Assembly: GCA_018971945.1 (NCBI GenBank)
Contig: JAGWZH010000013.1
Coordinates: 1-47,827 of the forward strand
Origin: Alphaproteobacteria bacterium
Lineage (GTDB): Bacteria; Pseudomonadota; Alphaproteobacteria; Caulobacterales; Aquidulcibacteraceae
Reading direction: 5' to 3'
DNA length: 47,827 bases
Part shown: positions 47,694 to 47,827 of the stretch, in pieces
How the letters are laid out: each line of letters begins with the position of its first letter
How positions within the stretch are numbered: position 1 is the stretch's first letter
Position numbers and translations under genes: made by a program
Notes under the pieces: model-generated
What the model was told of the DNA's origin: nothing
The model's database searches: none
Seen by the model: the letters and a program-made list of their open reading frames with translations, nothing else

Positions 47694-47827
47694 ATGACCA
47701 TGCGGCTCAAGAGCCTGCGGGCGACGCTGATGCTGATCTTGGCGCTCGCGCCGTTACTCGCGGCCGGCTGCGCCTCTGGCGGCGGCGGCGGAGGAGGAGG
47801 GGATGGAGGGCCCATCGTCTCGCCGCC
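47694..47827 (+). CDS. glycine-rich lipoprotein, 3' end cut off
   Basis: The first 44 codons of a gene running off the window. The leader LRATLMLILALAPLLAAGC ends in an A-A-G-C lipobox, followed at once by C-A-S and a run of eight glycines. Poly-glycine after the lipid cysteine is common in large surface proteins of Alphaproteobacteria, such as S8 serine proteases or autotransporter-like proteins, but nothing in the visible part proves that. The start may be ATG 47694 (AGGGG upstream), or the in-frame ATGs at 47673 or 47700. Confidence 0.6.
   Translation, partial: MTMRLKSLRATLMLILALAPLLAAGCASGGGGGGGGDGGPIVSP

Overview
The window is a gene-dense chromosomal stretch (GC-rich, no rRNA, tRNA, CRISPR array, insertion sequence or prophage seen) from an alphaproteobacterium. 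The assignment rests on the gene order erpA | dgt - SPOR protein - nagZ - tatABC - serS - surE - pcm - LysM/LytM protein - yajC - secD - secF - NDUFAF6-like protein, which is typical of that class. It is supported by folate-dependent TrmFO, by a GAAC-N7-GAAC LexA box between uvrA and ssb, and by the GyrA type. A Caulobacterales/Hyphomonadales/Parvularculales-like organism is my inference; the genus cannot be fixed from this window.

Layout. 1-3.6 kb: end of an acyltransferase, a nitroreductase, a DUF3313-type lipoprotein, a Sel1-repeat protein and the Fe-S carrier erpA. 3.7-16.8 kb: long plus-strand block of dgt, SPOR, nagZ, tatABC, serS, surE-pcm-LytM, (a minus-strand DUF815-like ATPase), yajC-secDF. 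It covers nucleotide and wall housekeeping and the Tat and Sec accessory machinery. argS and scpA/scpB, which usually lie inside this block, are absent. 17.2-23.8 kb: sodB, an NDUFAF6-like protein, trmFO, then two paralogous secreted TPR/TonB-C proteins and a membrane protein of unknown function. 23.8-27.7 kb: divergent uvrA and ssb sharing an SOS operator. 28-34.2 kb: EamA permease, Cu/Zn SOD lipoprotein, gyrA, coaD and two cyclophilins. 34.2-41 kb: EEP nuclease-fold membrane protein, queA-tgt (queuosine), and hrpB with a PLP dehydratase. 41-47.8 kb: lipoprotein, lytic transglycosylase, dapA-smpB, family-5 uracil-DNA glycosylase with a NYN protein, folK, and the start of a glycine-rich lipoprotein.

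Most genes are core housekeeping, often coupled by 4-bp ATGA overlaps. I see no clear-cut new defence or mobile system. The points most worth a second look are: a Tgt lacking two of its three zinc cysteines; 15-bp minisatellites that lengthen TrmFO and the UvrA C-terminus, with a third 13-bp minisatellite downstream of folK; the SOS operator between uvrA and ssb; the tandem secreted TPR/TonB-C paralogs with a membrane neighbour; the missing argS/scpAB; and a short photolyase-like reading frame upstream of dapA.
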